Source: Anaerotruncus sp. MC2020 (GTDB taxonomy: Bacteria > Bacillota > Clostridia > Oscillospirales > Ruminococcaceae). Taken from it: DNA of 64,000 bases. A program made the translations under genes and the position numbers. The stretch covers positions 372,001 through 436,000 of the forward strand of contig KL370840.1 in NCBI GenBank assembly GCA_000701945.1, given 5' to 3'. Below the pieces are notes generated by a model, which ran no database searches, had not been told where the DNA came from, and worked only from the letters and a program-made list of their open reading frames with translations. This document shows, one piece after another, positions 51,977 through 61,413 of the stretch (its first letter is position 1; each line of letters begins with the position of its first letter).

Positions 51977-52688
51977 GCAGCCATTTACAAAAGAAAACCT
52001 TGATCAGTATCTGAAGGAACTTGCAAAGGAATTCAGAAAAATTAATGGTAAAAATATGCCTGCCGATATTATTCTTATTGGCGGAGCTTCTGTAGTAATT
52101 AATTACGGATTCCGCGAAATGACATATGATATGGACGCAGTTATAAATGCTGCTTCTTCTATGAAAGACGCTATCAATCATGTTGGTGATAAATTCAACT
52201 TACCAAACGGTTGGCTGAATACGGATTTCATGAAAACAACGTCATATACTCCGAAAATTGTTCGGTATTCCAAGTTTTACCGCACTTTTTCCAATATTGT
52301 TACTTTCCGTACAGTAACAGGCGAATACCTCATAGCAATGAAACTTATGGCAGGTCGTCAATACAAATACGATTTATCCGATATTATCGGCATCTTATGG
52401 GAACATGAAAAAGCTAACAATCCAATTACCATAGATATGATAAGAGAAGCAGTAAGTAATCTATATGATTCTTATGATAAACTTCCTGAACACTCCAGAA
52501 TTTTTATTGAGAAAGCAATTTCTGATAAGAGTTATGAGGAAATGTATAAAAGTGTAAGGCGAATGGAAGCTGATAATAAGGATATTCTTTTACAGTTCCA
52601 AGAAGACTATCCGGATGCTGCAAATACCGATAATGTTAATGATATTCTTGCTGCAATAAAGAAGAAAAAGGAAACCACTCAGAACTAA
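51969..52688 (+). CDS. DUF6036-like nucleotidyltransferase, probable toxin
   Basis: 239 residues starting at a TTG (51969) that lies inside the end of the antitoxin gene, so coupled. The nucleotidyltransferase motif is LIGGASVVINYGF followed by TYDMDAVI (metal-binding aspartates). The family is related to AbiEii/MNT toxins, which add nucleotides to tRNA or protein. The C-terminal half is helical. Target not known. Confidence 0.8.
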   Translation: MFEQPFTKENLDQYLKELAKEFRKINGKNMPADIILIGGASVVINYGFREMTYDMDAVINAASSMKDAINHVGDKFNLPNGWLNTDFMKTTSYTPKIVRYSKFYRTFSNIVTFRTVTGEYLIAMKLMAGRQYKYDLSDIIGILWEHEKANNPITIDMIREAVSNLYDSYDKLPEHSRIFIEKAISDKSYEEMYKSVRRMEADNKDILLQFQEDYPDAANTDNVNDILAAIKKKKETTQN

Positions 52689-52700
52689 GAAAGGCTTCGC

Positions 52701-52838
52701 TCAGTTATTAGTGCAAGGAATAGCTCCGCTTTGGAGGAGCCATGCACACTTCCGCTTGCTGATATGGAGTATCTTACGAAGCTGTTCTCCCGATATCACT
52801 TCGGGGAACTCATCGTACAGGTAGCTGTAATCATTCAT
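52701..52838 (-). CDS. Tiny truncated HTH protein (45 aa)
   Basis: MNDYSYLYDEFPEVISGEQL, then RKILHISKRKCAWLLQSGAIPC and TNN before the stop. It resembles the first half of excisionase-like HTH proteins, usually followed by a wing that is missing here. The ATG overlaps the preceding gene's stop region (GATGAATGA), so it is coupled. Confidence 0.6.
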   Translation of the reverse strand: MNDYSYLYDEFPEVISGEQLRKILHISKRKCAWLLQSGAIPCTNN

Positions 52839-53088
52839 CCTTGCCGCCTCGCTTTATCGAACGTGCAGGTTCATCATCGCAGTGCTTGAGCAGATAGTCG
52901 ATGAGGTCATCCTTGCTAAGTATGTATCCGCCCTGATACACGAAGGAGCGAAGTTCGCCGCTGTGTATGAGTTCGTAGACTCTGTTCTTTCCAAGCGGAG
53001 ACCACCTGGCGGCTTTTATCGGTGATAATATCTCGGGACATCTTCTGAGCATACGCTCTAATTCTCTACGTTTTTCTTCCTTGTTCAT
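52831..53088 (-). CDS. Excisionase-like HTH protein near attR
   Basis: 85 residues: MNKEEKRRELERMLRRCPEI, then LSPIKAARWSPLGKNRVYELIHSGEL with YILSKDDLIDYLL. A MerR/Xis-type helix-turn-helix. It sits 170 bases from the right attachment site, so it could act in excision control or as a second directionality factor. Confidence 0.75.
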   Translation of the reverse strand: MNKEEKRRELERMLRRCPEILSPIKAARWSPLGKNRVYELIHSGELRSFVYQGGYILSKDDLIDYLLKHCDDEPARSIKRGGKDE

Positions 53089-53129
53089 TGTCACTTTTTC
53101 CTTTCATTTTTCGCTTTAGCCGCCTGAAA

Positions 53130-53179
53130 TTTCTCGCAGTTTTCTCGCACTTTTCTCGCAAATTTCCGAATTCTCGCAG
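53130..53179 (+). repeat. Integrase arm-site-like repeats at the right end
   Basis: Four copies of TTCTCGCA within 50 bases (53131, 53142, 53153, 53171), each preceded by T-rich sequence. The same motif is at the left end. Confidence 0.6.
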
Positions 53180-53254
53180 AAAAGTGCTCAAAATCAGGGA
53201 AAAACGGCGTTTTTTTAAGACGATAAGTGACCAAATGGGAAGTTTTATAATTTG

Positions 53255-53366
53255 CTCGAAATCATGATGCCCCTTGAGGGACGTGGGTTCGAATCCCACC
53301 CACTGCGCCAAGCCAAATGCGGAGTATTCCGCGAAGTTCCGCCTTTTCGAGAGGCGGAACTTTTTT
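53255..53366 (+). repeat. attR: displaced 3' part of tRNA-Ser
   Basis: 112 bases matching 37015-37126 with one mismatch. It has no tRNA 5' half in front, so it is not a functional tRNA gene. Confidence 0.93.
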
Positions 53367-53382
53367 ATTAGGTGGTGTTTTT

Positions 53383-53853
53383 ATGCAGCTTAATTTAGAT
53401 TTAGACGGAATTGAATTTCGCTTTCGTATCACAAAGTATGAGAAGAGTAATTCTGAAAACCTTTATAAACTTTATGATCAGTGGTGTATTGTTGAATTAT
53501 CCTTACGCTCTGGAAGCTGGCTTAACTATCAAATATCATCTGAGGTTTTATTATCATACGAAGTTGAGGAAATCCGAGATAAGATATCCGATTTTCTCGA
53601 AGATAAAATACAGCTTCAGGAGGAATTGGGATTTGTCGAGCCTGATTTTACATTTATTATAAATCCTAAAGTAGATATTGATCTTCAAATACATTTTTGT
53701 GACGAAGGCTTAACAGCTAATTACTTATCTCTTTGCTTTGACAGAAATAATTTAGAATGTTTGTTAGTTTATCTGCGATATATCACAAAGGAAATTCAAA
53801 CAGATGATGAAATGTTGCAAAAATTGATTGCAGATAATATTATCCGGATTTGA
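53383..53853 (+). CDS. WapI-like immunity protein, tentative
   Basis: 156 residues from the ATG at 53383 (AGGTGG upstream). Small, acidic, mostly beta: LDGIEFRFRITKYEK, WCIVELSLRSGSWLNYQ, VEPDFTFIIN, LQIHFCDE. The pattern resembles WapI/YxiJ-type immunity proteins from contact-toxin loci, but I recognise it only loosely. It sits between attR and the truncated second integrase; no toxin gene is near. Confidence 0.5.
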   Translation: MQLNLDLDGIEFRFRITKYEKSNSENLYKLYDQWCIVELSLRSGSWLNYQISSEVLLSYEVEEIRDKISDFLEDKIQLQEELGFVEPDFTFIINPKVDIDLQIHFCDEGLTANYLSLCFDRNNLECLLVYLRYITKEIQTDDEMLQKLIADNIIRI

Positions 53854-53858
53854 TGACA

Positions 53859-54740
53859 TTATTCTAATGCTTTAGCTATCGCCTCCGCACTCAGCTTCTT
53901 GCTTTCGCTGTCCACATGGCTGTACACGTTGCTCGTCGTACCTATGTCGCTGTGACCCAGCCACTCCTGTATCAGCTTCATCTGCACTCCGTTTGCAAGG
54001 AGCAAACTGGCACAACTGTGCCGCAGGTCATGGAATCGTATCTTCCGCAGACCGTTCTTACGAAGCACTATCGGGAAATGGTCCGATACATAGTTGGGAC
54101 GTATCAGCTCTCCCACAGCGTCTACGCAGATGTAGTCCTCATACTTCTTGCAGTAGCCTCTACCGAATGCCTTCTTCATTTCTGCCTGATGCTCACGCTC
54201 GGCTATGAGTGCCTGCTCGACTACGGGTATCAGCGGAAGCGTTCTGTACGACGATTTCGTTTTCATCACATCGTAGCCTGCAACTCCGTCCTCGTCCTGC
54301 AGGACCTTGTGCTTGATGCTTATGGTCTTGCCTACGAAGTCCACCGCCGACCATTTAAGTCCGATGACCTCGCTGCGGCGAAGTCCGTAATAGGCAGCTA
54401 TAATGATGACGATGTGCAGCGGATCGTCCTTTGTGCAGTCGATGAGCTGCTTTATCTCCTCAGCGTTATAGTAGTTTCCGATGAACTGCACCGACTTCGG
54501 ACGGTCAGCCTGATCGACGGGATTTGTCGGAATGATACGTCTTTTCATAGCAGACTTGAATGCAAGGTGCAGGAGCGAATGGTGCCGCTGACAGGAAGTA
54601 CCTTTCATACCTCTGCCCCGGAGGTAAGCGTAATACTCGTTTATCTCGTCGCCTGTTATCTCCTTGACCTTTATCTTCATCTTCTTGAAGAATAGTATCA
54701 TGTGTACGTCCATGTACCGCTTGTAGCTTGTGTATCTCAT
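53859..54740 (-). pseudogene. Truncated second copy of the tRNA-Ser integrase
   Basis: About 290 codons nearly identical to the first integrase from TSYKRYMDVHMI onward (I count about six substitutions), with R, HxxR and Tyr residues intact. The first ~110 codons are missing. Instead the gene is joined to a relaxase fragment in another frame. The apparent ATG at 54740 is created by the junction. The C-terminus is also shorter (ends AIAKALE). Likely inactive, but the ~880-bp direct repeat could recombine with the first copy. Confidence 0.88.
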
Positions 54741-54840
54741 CGCTGAGGTTCATCAGTTGTTCGACACTCTCCTTGTTTGAATGATACTTTTTTCCGCCCT
54801 CGAAGCTTACAGAGTTGAACACAAAATGTGAATGTATTAT
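54741..54840 (-). pseudogene. Relaxase fragment fused to the integrase relic
   Basis: The minus strand encodes IHSHFVFNSVSFEGGKKYHS, then NKESVEQLMNLSDEI, the HxH metal motif region of a relaxase homologous to the intact one (HSHFVLNAVNAETGLKYHSN). It ends at the integrase junction within GAGATACACAAGC, where both parent sequences are similar, and is blocked upstream by stops. Confidence 0.8.
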
Positions 54841-54865
54841 CTGAATCTTACAGTTTTGTCATCTT

Positions 54866-54919
54866 TGAATTACAGAATAAAAGCCCTGCGTTTAAGTAGA
54901 GCTTTTATTCTGTAATTCA
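54866..54919. repeat. 19-bp perfect inverted repeat
   Basis: TGAATTACAGAATAAAAGC (54866-54884) and its exact complement (54901-54919) with a 16-base loop, in the gap between mobC and the relaxase fragment. It is A+T rich without a flanking T run. Confidence 0.8.
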
Positions 54920-54942
54920 TCTTCGTCGCTGCACTCCTCTTG

Positions 54943-55287
54943 TCAATGCTTCAACTGCAAGACCTTCGTTTGCAGAAACAGCAGAGGGTCGATGATCTGA
55001 CAGGCAAGGCTCTTGACTTCTTCAATATCTTCCTTATAAACCATGTTCGTGTCATTTGCACGACGGGCAATCTGATTGATGTTGTTTACGATATTACTCG
55101 CAAGATTGCAGAGCCGCTTCATCTCATCTTCGTCAATGTGGACGATGTATTCCTCAAAGATCATCGCTCTCACAAATCCGCTGAGAGTATTCATACCGCT
55201 GTTTGCAAACTTCTTCTTAATAGCGTCCATTTCCGCCTGACTTACTCTTACCTTCAGGTACAGATCACGCTTGTTCTCGTCTTTCAT
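54943..55287 (-). CDS. MobC-like protein of the second element
   Basis: 114 residues. N-terminal ribbon-helix-helix (RDLYLKVRVSQAEMDAIKKKFANSG) and the MobC core (LCNLASNIVNNINQIARRANDTN). It probably bound the oriT upstream. It remains open although its relaxase is gone. Confidence 0.82.
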   Translation of the reverse strand: MKDENKRDLYLKVRVSQAEMDAIKKKFANSGMNTLSGFVRAMIFEEYIVHIDEDEMKRLCNLASNIVNNINQIARRANDTNMVYKEDIEEVKSLACQIIDPLLFLQTKVLQLKH

Positions 55288-55333
55288 ATTCTCTTTTTGT
55301 CCTCTCTTTGTTTTTATAAACTCGGGGTCGTAG

Positions 55334-55395
55334 GGGCAGTGCCCTCTGCCAAGCTATGTATCATGTGAAAGTCGCTGTGCGCGCCCACATGATAC
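55334..55395 (-). other. Candidate oriT of the second element
   Basis: In the 545-bp gap upstream of mobC, GTATCATGTG (55358-55367) and CACATGATAC (55386-55395) form a perfect 10-bp inverted repeat, next to GGGCAGTGCCC (55334-55344). The layout suits an oriT. Apart from the hairpin at 55441 the gap holds no clear gene. Confidence 0.5.
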
Positions 55396-55440
55396 CGTGC
55401 TTGCTACTCAAGTTTCGCCCCTCTTGGGCGATTTCCATTT

Positions 55441-55468
55441 CCGAGCTTTTCAGCTCGGATTTTTTCTT
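55441..55468 (+). terminator. Hairpin with T run
   Basis: CCGAGCT (55441-55447) and AGCTCGG (55452-55458), then six T. It would stop transcription on the plus strand. Confidence 0.6.
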
Positions 55469-55832
55469 ACTTGTCAAGAATTGGAGCTGTGCGACTTTTT
55501 CTGTTTCTCTCTGATAGTCGCTCCTGCGATTCCCCATATCCACTATACCAAAGATTTCAAAATCAGTCAATGGTTATCCGAAAAGTTTTTTCGGGTGGTC
55601 AGAAACGGCTTCGTCAAAATCGCCGGGGGTATTTTATCGCATAATAGCGTCATTTCGTATTTTTGAATCGCAAAAATTCCCGGTTGATTGTTAACAAGCT
55701 ATGAACAAAAGTTTGTGCGCATTGCGGCTTGAATTGATATGGAATTGCGCGCTATAATTTAATTGTGGTCGAACGATGTGACCGCAAATCTGAGTTTCAT
55801 AAATATGCTAAACGGAAAGTGAAGTGAATGCG

Positions 55833-56180
55833 ATGGGGCTGTATCTTGAAAAGATCGAGGAAAACGAGTAGAAGATCAAGAAGCTGAAGGCGACGATCGA
55901 GACCTGCAAGGCAAAGCTCAAAAAGCTGGTGGACGAGAATGCTCACGTGAGCTATCTTGAGATCAAAGCAGAATACAACTGCGAAGGTCGTGAGCTGCTG
56001 GAAGTCCTCGCAAGAGAGCGTGAACAGTCAGCAAAGCTGAAAGCCGACAGTCTGGCTGATTCGGATAATGATGTTACTGCGGATACCGCTGATGATAATA
56101 GCAGTGATACCGATAAAAGCGATGACGAGTTCGGTCAGCAGATGAGCTCTACAGATAAGAGAAATCCTTATGAGGATTAA
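55833..56180 (+). pseudogene. DUF4315-like coiled-coil gene with an in-frame amber codon
   Basis: Reading from ATG 55833: MGLYLEKIEENE, stop TAG (55869-55871), then KIKKLKATIETCKAKLKKLV and on to a tail rich in Asp/Ser. The charged helical body matches DUF4315-type proteins of conjugative modules. CAG to TAG would explain the stop. Otherwise the frame is intact for 103 more codons. Confidence 0.7.
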
Positions 56181-56330
56181 CATTTTATCCGAGCCAAAAC
56201 GATAGCTGTGAAATCGGGACGGCATTTGCCGTTCCGCACAGCTATTTCAAAAACAGAAAGAGGGGCAGATAGAGAAAGCAATCTCCTCGCTCTAAAAGCA
56301 TAGAGAAAGAGAGGCTAAGGAGTACGAGCT

Positions 56331-56549
56331 ATGAATAACAACACTTCTGCCGTAGGGAAAGAGAAGGCAGAGACAACTTTTAACGCAACGTCCGAGTACA
56401 AGATTGGGCATACCCTTTACACGGTGACAACCGTGTTCTACCCTGCTTCAAAGGAAAGCCTTTCGGATTTTCTGAAACTGCTGATCATCCGGGAGAGCAA
56501 AAAACTCCTCGGTGAATCCAGACAAGAACTCGAGGAGCAGGCTGTGTAA
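56331..56549 (+). CDS. tnpW: TnpW-like transposon protein
   Basis: 72 residues: KIGHTLYTVTTVFYPASKES, LSDFLKLLIIRESKKLLG. This matches the small TnpW proteins that precede TnpX recombinase genes. AAGGAG upstream of the ATG. Function of the family unknown; the recombinase gene starts 90 bases later. Confidence 0.75.
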   Translation: MNNNTSAVGKEKAETTFNATSEYKIGHTLYTVTTVFYPASKESLSDFLKLLIIRESKKLLGESRQELEEQAV

Positions 56550-56635
56550 CTTTGGAATTTCGGCGCATTGCCAATGACGGTGTATTGCGCTATCATGATA
56601 ACATAGCTTGCTGTATCTGTCGGAAAGAGAGGTAA

Positions 56636-57997
<1,362 letters not shown>

Positions 57998-58105
57998 AAT
58001 ACGAAAAAAGAGAAAGGCTGCGTAACCGCCATGGTTATGCAACCTCATCTTCAAATCATAAAAACTTCTTTACGAGTACCCGCCATTCTGAGAGCTTTTC
58101 TCATA

Positions 58106-58312
58106 TTACTTTGTTCCAGCCTGATATTCCATTTCTATGCCAATTCTTGTGTGCTTCGGATTTAGCTCCTTATATGTCCTTATAATCAGGAGCAAAGCGA
58201 CTGCAAAGGTCAGAATATCTGACACAGGCATTGAATACAGCACTCCGTCAAGTCCGAAGAATATAGGCAGGAGAAGTGCAAAGCCAACACCGAAAACGAT
58301 CTCTCTAAGCAT
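58106..58312 (-). pseudogene. C-terminal remnant of a MATE transporter
   Basis: REIVFGVGFALLLPIFFGLD, GVLYSMPVSDILTFAVALLL and a short polar tail match the last two helices of MATE exporters. The gene is cut at about 58312 where chromosomal sequence resumes. The 57998-58105 stretch holds only a short frame of doubtful value. Confidence 0.7.
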
Positions 58313-58412
58313 ATACGGTGGTTTTCGTCAATTCCTTGGCTCTTTTGTCAGCTTGACAACAGAAGCAATAATCTGATATACTTTTTATAGCACAGCATGA
58401 AAGGAGAAGCTC

Positions 58413-60524
58413 ATGGCAAAGAAAAACGATACTGGACAAAACCGCAAGATAAAAGCGGTAGTTGATATGATGTTTGACGACATTCCCTATTCCGAGGAGG
58501 TCACGCAGGCACAGGAGGAAATTGAAACTGCTCTGAATTCGGAGTTTGACAGGATAAAGGCTGACCGCCACGAGGACGAGGCTTTGGAGGAATTGCTCGG
58601 CAGATACGGCAAGCTCTCGCAAATGGCGGAGCTTGCAGGCTACCCTGCGGACAGTGCGGAAAAATGGCGCGGCGATACGGAAGCTGTTGACCTTCGTCCG
58701 CTGAAAAAGGAAATATGGAAACAGCGTCTGAGGATATATTTCACTTCGGCATTTGCGGTGTTTGCGCTACTGCAAGTGTTCTGGCTTATCTACAACATCA
58801 CCGCAAAGCCTGTTGCCGTTATCGGTAATTTGTTTGTTATAGCCCTTGACCTTTTTATAGCATCGTTCCCGTTCCGAAAATATCTGAAAACCGAGAAAGC
58901 CGCCGAGGGGAGCAAGTACGACACCGATTCCTACAAATATCTCCGTACCCGAAGCGACAAGTACGCAAAACGTCTGCTGAACGGAATTGCACTGCTGTTT
59001 GCAGTGGCGTTCGTGTTTGTGGCATCGGAGCTTAGCTTTTACATCTTCGGTAATTCCAAATCGGCTGAATTTGCGGAAAATTTCTTCAATAACAGTATCG
59101 TTATCGAGATACCCGTATTTCTGCTGATAAAAAATATCCTCTCCCTCAGAATGATAAGGCGGAGGATAAATATTCCCGATAAGGGCAAGTACAAAAAGCA
59201 CATCATAGGCATTACGTTTTTTTCGGCGGTCTACTGGCTTGGCGTGACGGCATTCACAGTCATAAAGAGCAAGGATATAGCATACCCCGGAAATGTGTTT
59301 ATGATCGCAGGGATATTCTTCGGGCTGTTCGTGATTGCTTATGACTTTACATTAAGGCGAAAAGTTACATTCAGAAACATCGTTATCAACAAGCCAAGAA
59401 TAGCCGTTTACACAGCGGCAGTTATCGCAGTCGGCGGCTTTTCATTTTTGCAGCAGGACACATGGTATACGCAAAGCTATATAAACTCCGTTCCCGTTGT
59501 GGAGCACAACACTCACAAGATAGAGTATGATTACGAAACGGGCGTTTACACTATAACCAAAACCACAGACGATTTCAAGATACTGCACCTGACCGACATT
59601 CACATCGGCGGAAGTCTGTACTCCTACCGCAAGGATATGAAGGCGCTGAAGGCTTGCTATGCGGAGATAGAGCATACCCACCCCGACCTTGTTGTGGTCA
59701 CGGGTGACCTGAGTTTTCCGCTGGGGATAATGTCCATGTCGCTGAATAACACCGCACCTGTGGGGCAGTTTGCGGCATTTATGAGGAACACTGGCATTCC
59801 GTGGGCTTTCACCTATGGCAACCATGATACCGAGTCGCTTGCATCTGCCAACAAGCAGGAACTCAGCGAGGTCTACAAGTCGCTTTCTTTCAAGACTTCG
59901 GGCAATCTGCTCTATCCCTACACCCAGCCCGATGTAATGGGCAGGAACAATCAGCTTATCGAGATAAGAAATGCTGACGGCACTCTGAACACAGGACTTT
60001 TCATGATAGACTCGAACGCCTACACAGGCGAGGGCATCAACGTTTATGACTATATCCACGACGATCAGGTGGACTGGTATGCCGATGAAGTTCAGCGAAT
60101 GAACGCTGAGGCAGGTCACACGGTAAATTCAATGGTGTTCTTCCATATCCCCTTGCAGGAGTACAAGACCGCCACCGAACTTTATCTTGACGGCAGCGAC
60201 GAGGTGAAATACTTCTACGGTGAAAACCCCGGCGACCACGGTGGTATCACCAACGATCTTGTGTGCTGCTCGGACTATCCGAGCAAGATGTTCGATACCG
60301 CCCTTGAGCTTGGCAGCACGACGGGATTCTTCTGTGGTCACGACCACTACAATAATGCGTCTATCGAGTACAAGGGTATCCGCCTGACCTACGGCATGAG
60401 CATTGACTACCTCGCAATGCCCGGCATTGAAAAAGAGACAAAACAGCGTGGTGCGGAGCTGATTACCATTCACGCCGACAGCTCGTGGGAGTCTGAGCAG
60501 ATACCGCTTGATTCTATAACATAA
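58413..60524 (+). CDS. Seven-helix membrane protein with extracytoplasmic metallophosphoesterase
   Basis: 703 residues; AGGAG before the ATG. Residues 1-105 are cytosolic and helical, like DUF1700/DUF1048-type domains. Seven membrane helices lie between about 110 and 350. The C-terminal calcineurin-like phosphoesterase has all metal motifs: DIHIGG (LTDIH, about 395), VVTGDLSF, YGNHDTES and FFCGHDHYN. An uneven helix count puts the enzyme outside if the N-terminus is inside. Substrate unknown; phospholipid or teichoic acid precursors are possible. Confidence 0.88.
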   Translation: MAKKNDTGQNRKIKAVVDMMFDDIPYSEEVTQAQEEIETALNSEFDRIKADRHEDEALEELLGRYGKLSQMAELAGYPADSAEKWRGDTEAVDLRPLKKEIWKQRLRIYFTSAFAVFALLQVFWLIYNITAKPVAVIGNLFVIALDLFIASFPFRKYLKTEKAAEGSKYDTDSYKYLRTRSDKYAKRLLNGIALLFAVAFVFVASELSFYIFGNSKSAEFAENFFNNSIVIEIPVFLLIKNILSLRMIRRRINIPDKGKYKKHIIGITFFSAVYWLGVTAFTVIKSKDIAYPGNVFMIAGIFFGLFVIAYDFTLRRKVTFRNIVINKPRIAVYTAAVIAVGGFSFLQQDTWYTQSYINSVPVVEHNTHKIEYDYETGVYTITKTTDDFKILHLTDIHIGGSLYSYRKDMKALKACYAEIEHTHPDLVVVTGDLSFPLGIMSMSLNNTAPVGQFAAFMRNTGIPWAFTYGNHDTESLASANKQELSEVYKSLSFKTSGNLLYPYTQPDVMGRNNQLIEIRNADGTLNTGLFMIDSNAYTGEGINVYDYIHDDQVDWYADEVQRMNAEAGHTVNSMVFFHIPLQEYKTATELYLDGSDEVKYFYGENPGDHGGITNDLVCCSDYPSKMFDTALELGSTTGFFCGHDHYNNASIEYKGIRLTYGMSIDYLAMPGIEKETKQRGAELITIHADSSWESEQIPLDSIT

Positions 60525-60637
60525 CAAAAAGCAATAATAGTCAATCAGCACAGGACGCATTTCTCCATTCTCACTGAGAGATTTTTTTAGTTGGCTAATG
60601 TGACATTCCTGTCAAAAATATGAAACCTGTGTGAAAA

Positions 60638-60680
60638 TTAGCACTCTCCCCTTGACAGTGCTAATTCAGAGTGCTATAAT
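60638..60680 (+). promoter_or_regulatory. CIRCE element over the hsp20 promoter
   Basis: TTAGCACTC (60638-60646), 9 bases, CAGTGCTAA (60656-60664): the HrcA operator with one mismatch (consensus GAGTGCTAA). It overlaps a perfect promoter: TTGACA (60652-60657), 17 bases, TATAAT (60675-60680). The mRNA leader is about 110 bases. Confidence 0.9.
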
Positions 60681-60792
60681 ATAATCAGAACAAAGGAACA
60701 GAGAAGCACCAAAGGATCCGGGTGCTGAACCCTCCGTCCCCTTGCTCGAAGCAATGGAAACAATGTGACGAGTAAAAAAGGAGGACTGACCT

Positions 60793-61236
60793 ATGTTGTA
60801 TCCAAGCATTTTCGGTGAAAATTTATTCGATGATTTCTTCAGATTCCCTGATTTTGGCAGAGATGTGGAGAAGAAGCTGTACGGCAAACACGCTGCACAG
60901 GTAATGAAGACCGATGTTCATGAGCATGACGACCACTATGAGATCGTTATCGACCTGCCGGGCTTCAAGAAAGACCAGATCAATCTTGAGCTTCAGAACG
61001 GTTATCTGACTGTCAGTGCCGCAAAGGGACTTGACAAAGACGAAAAGTCCAAGAAGGGCAAGCTGATCCGTCAGGAGCGTTATGCAGGCGCAATGCAGAG
61101 GAGCTTCTACATCGGTGATACTGTTACCGAAGCCGATGTAAAGGCTAAATTTGAGGACGGTGTTCTGAACATCTGCGTTCCGAAGGCAGAGCCAAAGAAG
61201 CTGGAAAATCACAAGTATATTGCCATTGAGGGATAA
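60793..61236 (+). CDS. hsp20: Hsp20 / alpha-crystallin small heat shock protein
   Basis: 147 residues. The alpha-crystallin domain runs from about residue 38 (MKTDVHEHDDHYEIVIDLPGF) to the signature FEDGVLNICVPK. The ATP-independent holdase prevents aggregation. AAAGGAGG before the ATG. Control by HrcA through CIRCE is expected from the promoter. Confidence 0.96.
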   Translation: MLYPSIFGENLFDDFFRFPDFGRDVEKKLYGKHAAQVMKTDVHEHDDHYEIVIDLPGFKKDQINLELQNGYLTVSAAKGLDKDEKSKKGKLIRQERYAGAMQRSFYIGDTVTEADVKAKFEDGVLNICVPKAEPKKLENHKYIAIEG

Positions 61237-61267
61237 TACCTCGCTAAGTTCATATCCCCAAATAATA

Positions 61268-61310
61268 CTCCCCGGAGCTGTTCATATGAGCAGTTCCGGG
61301 GAGTTTTTTT
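61268..61310 (+). terminator. Terminator of hsp20
   Basis: ACTCCCCGGAgCTG and CAGtTCCGGGGAGT form a 13-pair stem with one mismatch, then seven T. Confidence 0.92.
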
Positions 61311-61413
61311 ATGACAGTTAGAAAAGCTGTTGATGAAAAAGTTGATTGATCATGACTTGCAGCCTATGGTTTTACGGTCAATGTCTCATTACGTCATTTT
61401 TCACTGTCCTGCT

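Larger units (their letters stand above)
37015..53254. mobile_element. 16.24-kb mobilizable element integrated in tRNA-Ser
   Basis: Bounded by 112-bp direct repeats. In order it carries integrase, excisionase, a DUF6809-like gene, a hairpin tract, relaxase with an overlapping mobB, mobC, an oriT-like tract, a RepA-like ATPase, a YonO/RDR-like RNA polymerase with partner, YeiH/LysR cargo, a broken DUF4366-like gene, two small paralogues, two toxin-antitoxin-like loci and two small HTH genes. There is no type IV secretion system, so it is mobilizable rather than self-conjugative. Confidence 0.9.

Noticed and set aside
37015-53254. Prophage
   Set aside because: Despite the YonO-like polymerase, there is no capsid, terminase, portal, tail or lysis gene; mobilization genes explain transfer.
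53255-53310. A second tRNA-Ser
   Set aside because: Only the 3' part is present; the sequence before CTCGAAA does not pair as a tRNA 5' half.
55361-55570. 69-codon minus-strand frame in the mobC upstream gap
   Set aside because: It runs through the oriT-like inverted repeat and a terminator hairpin, with no ribosome site.
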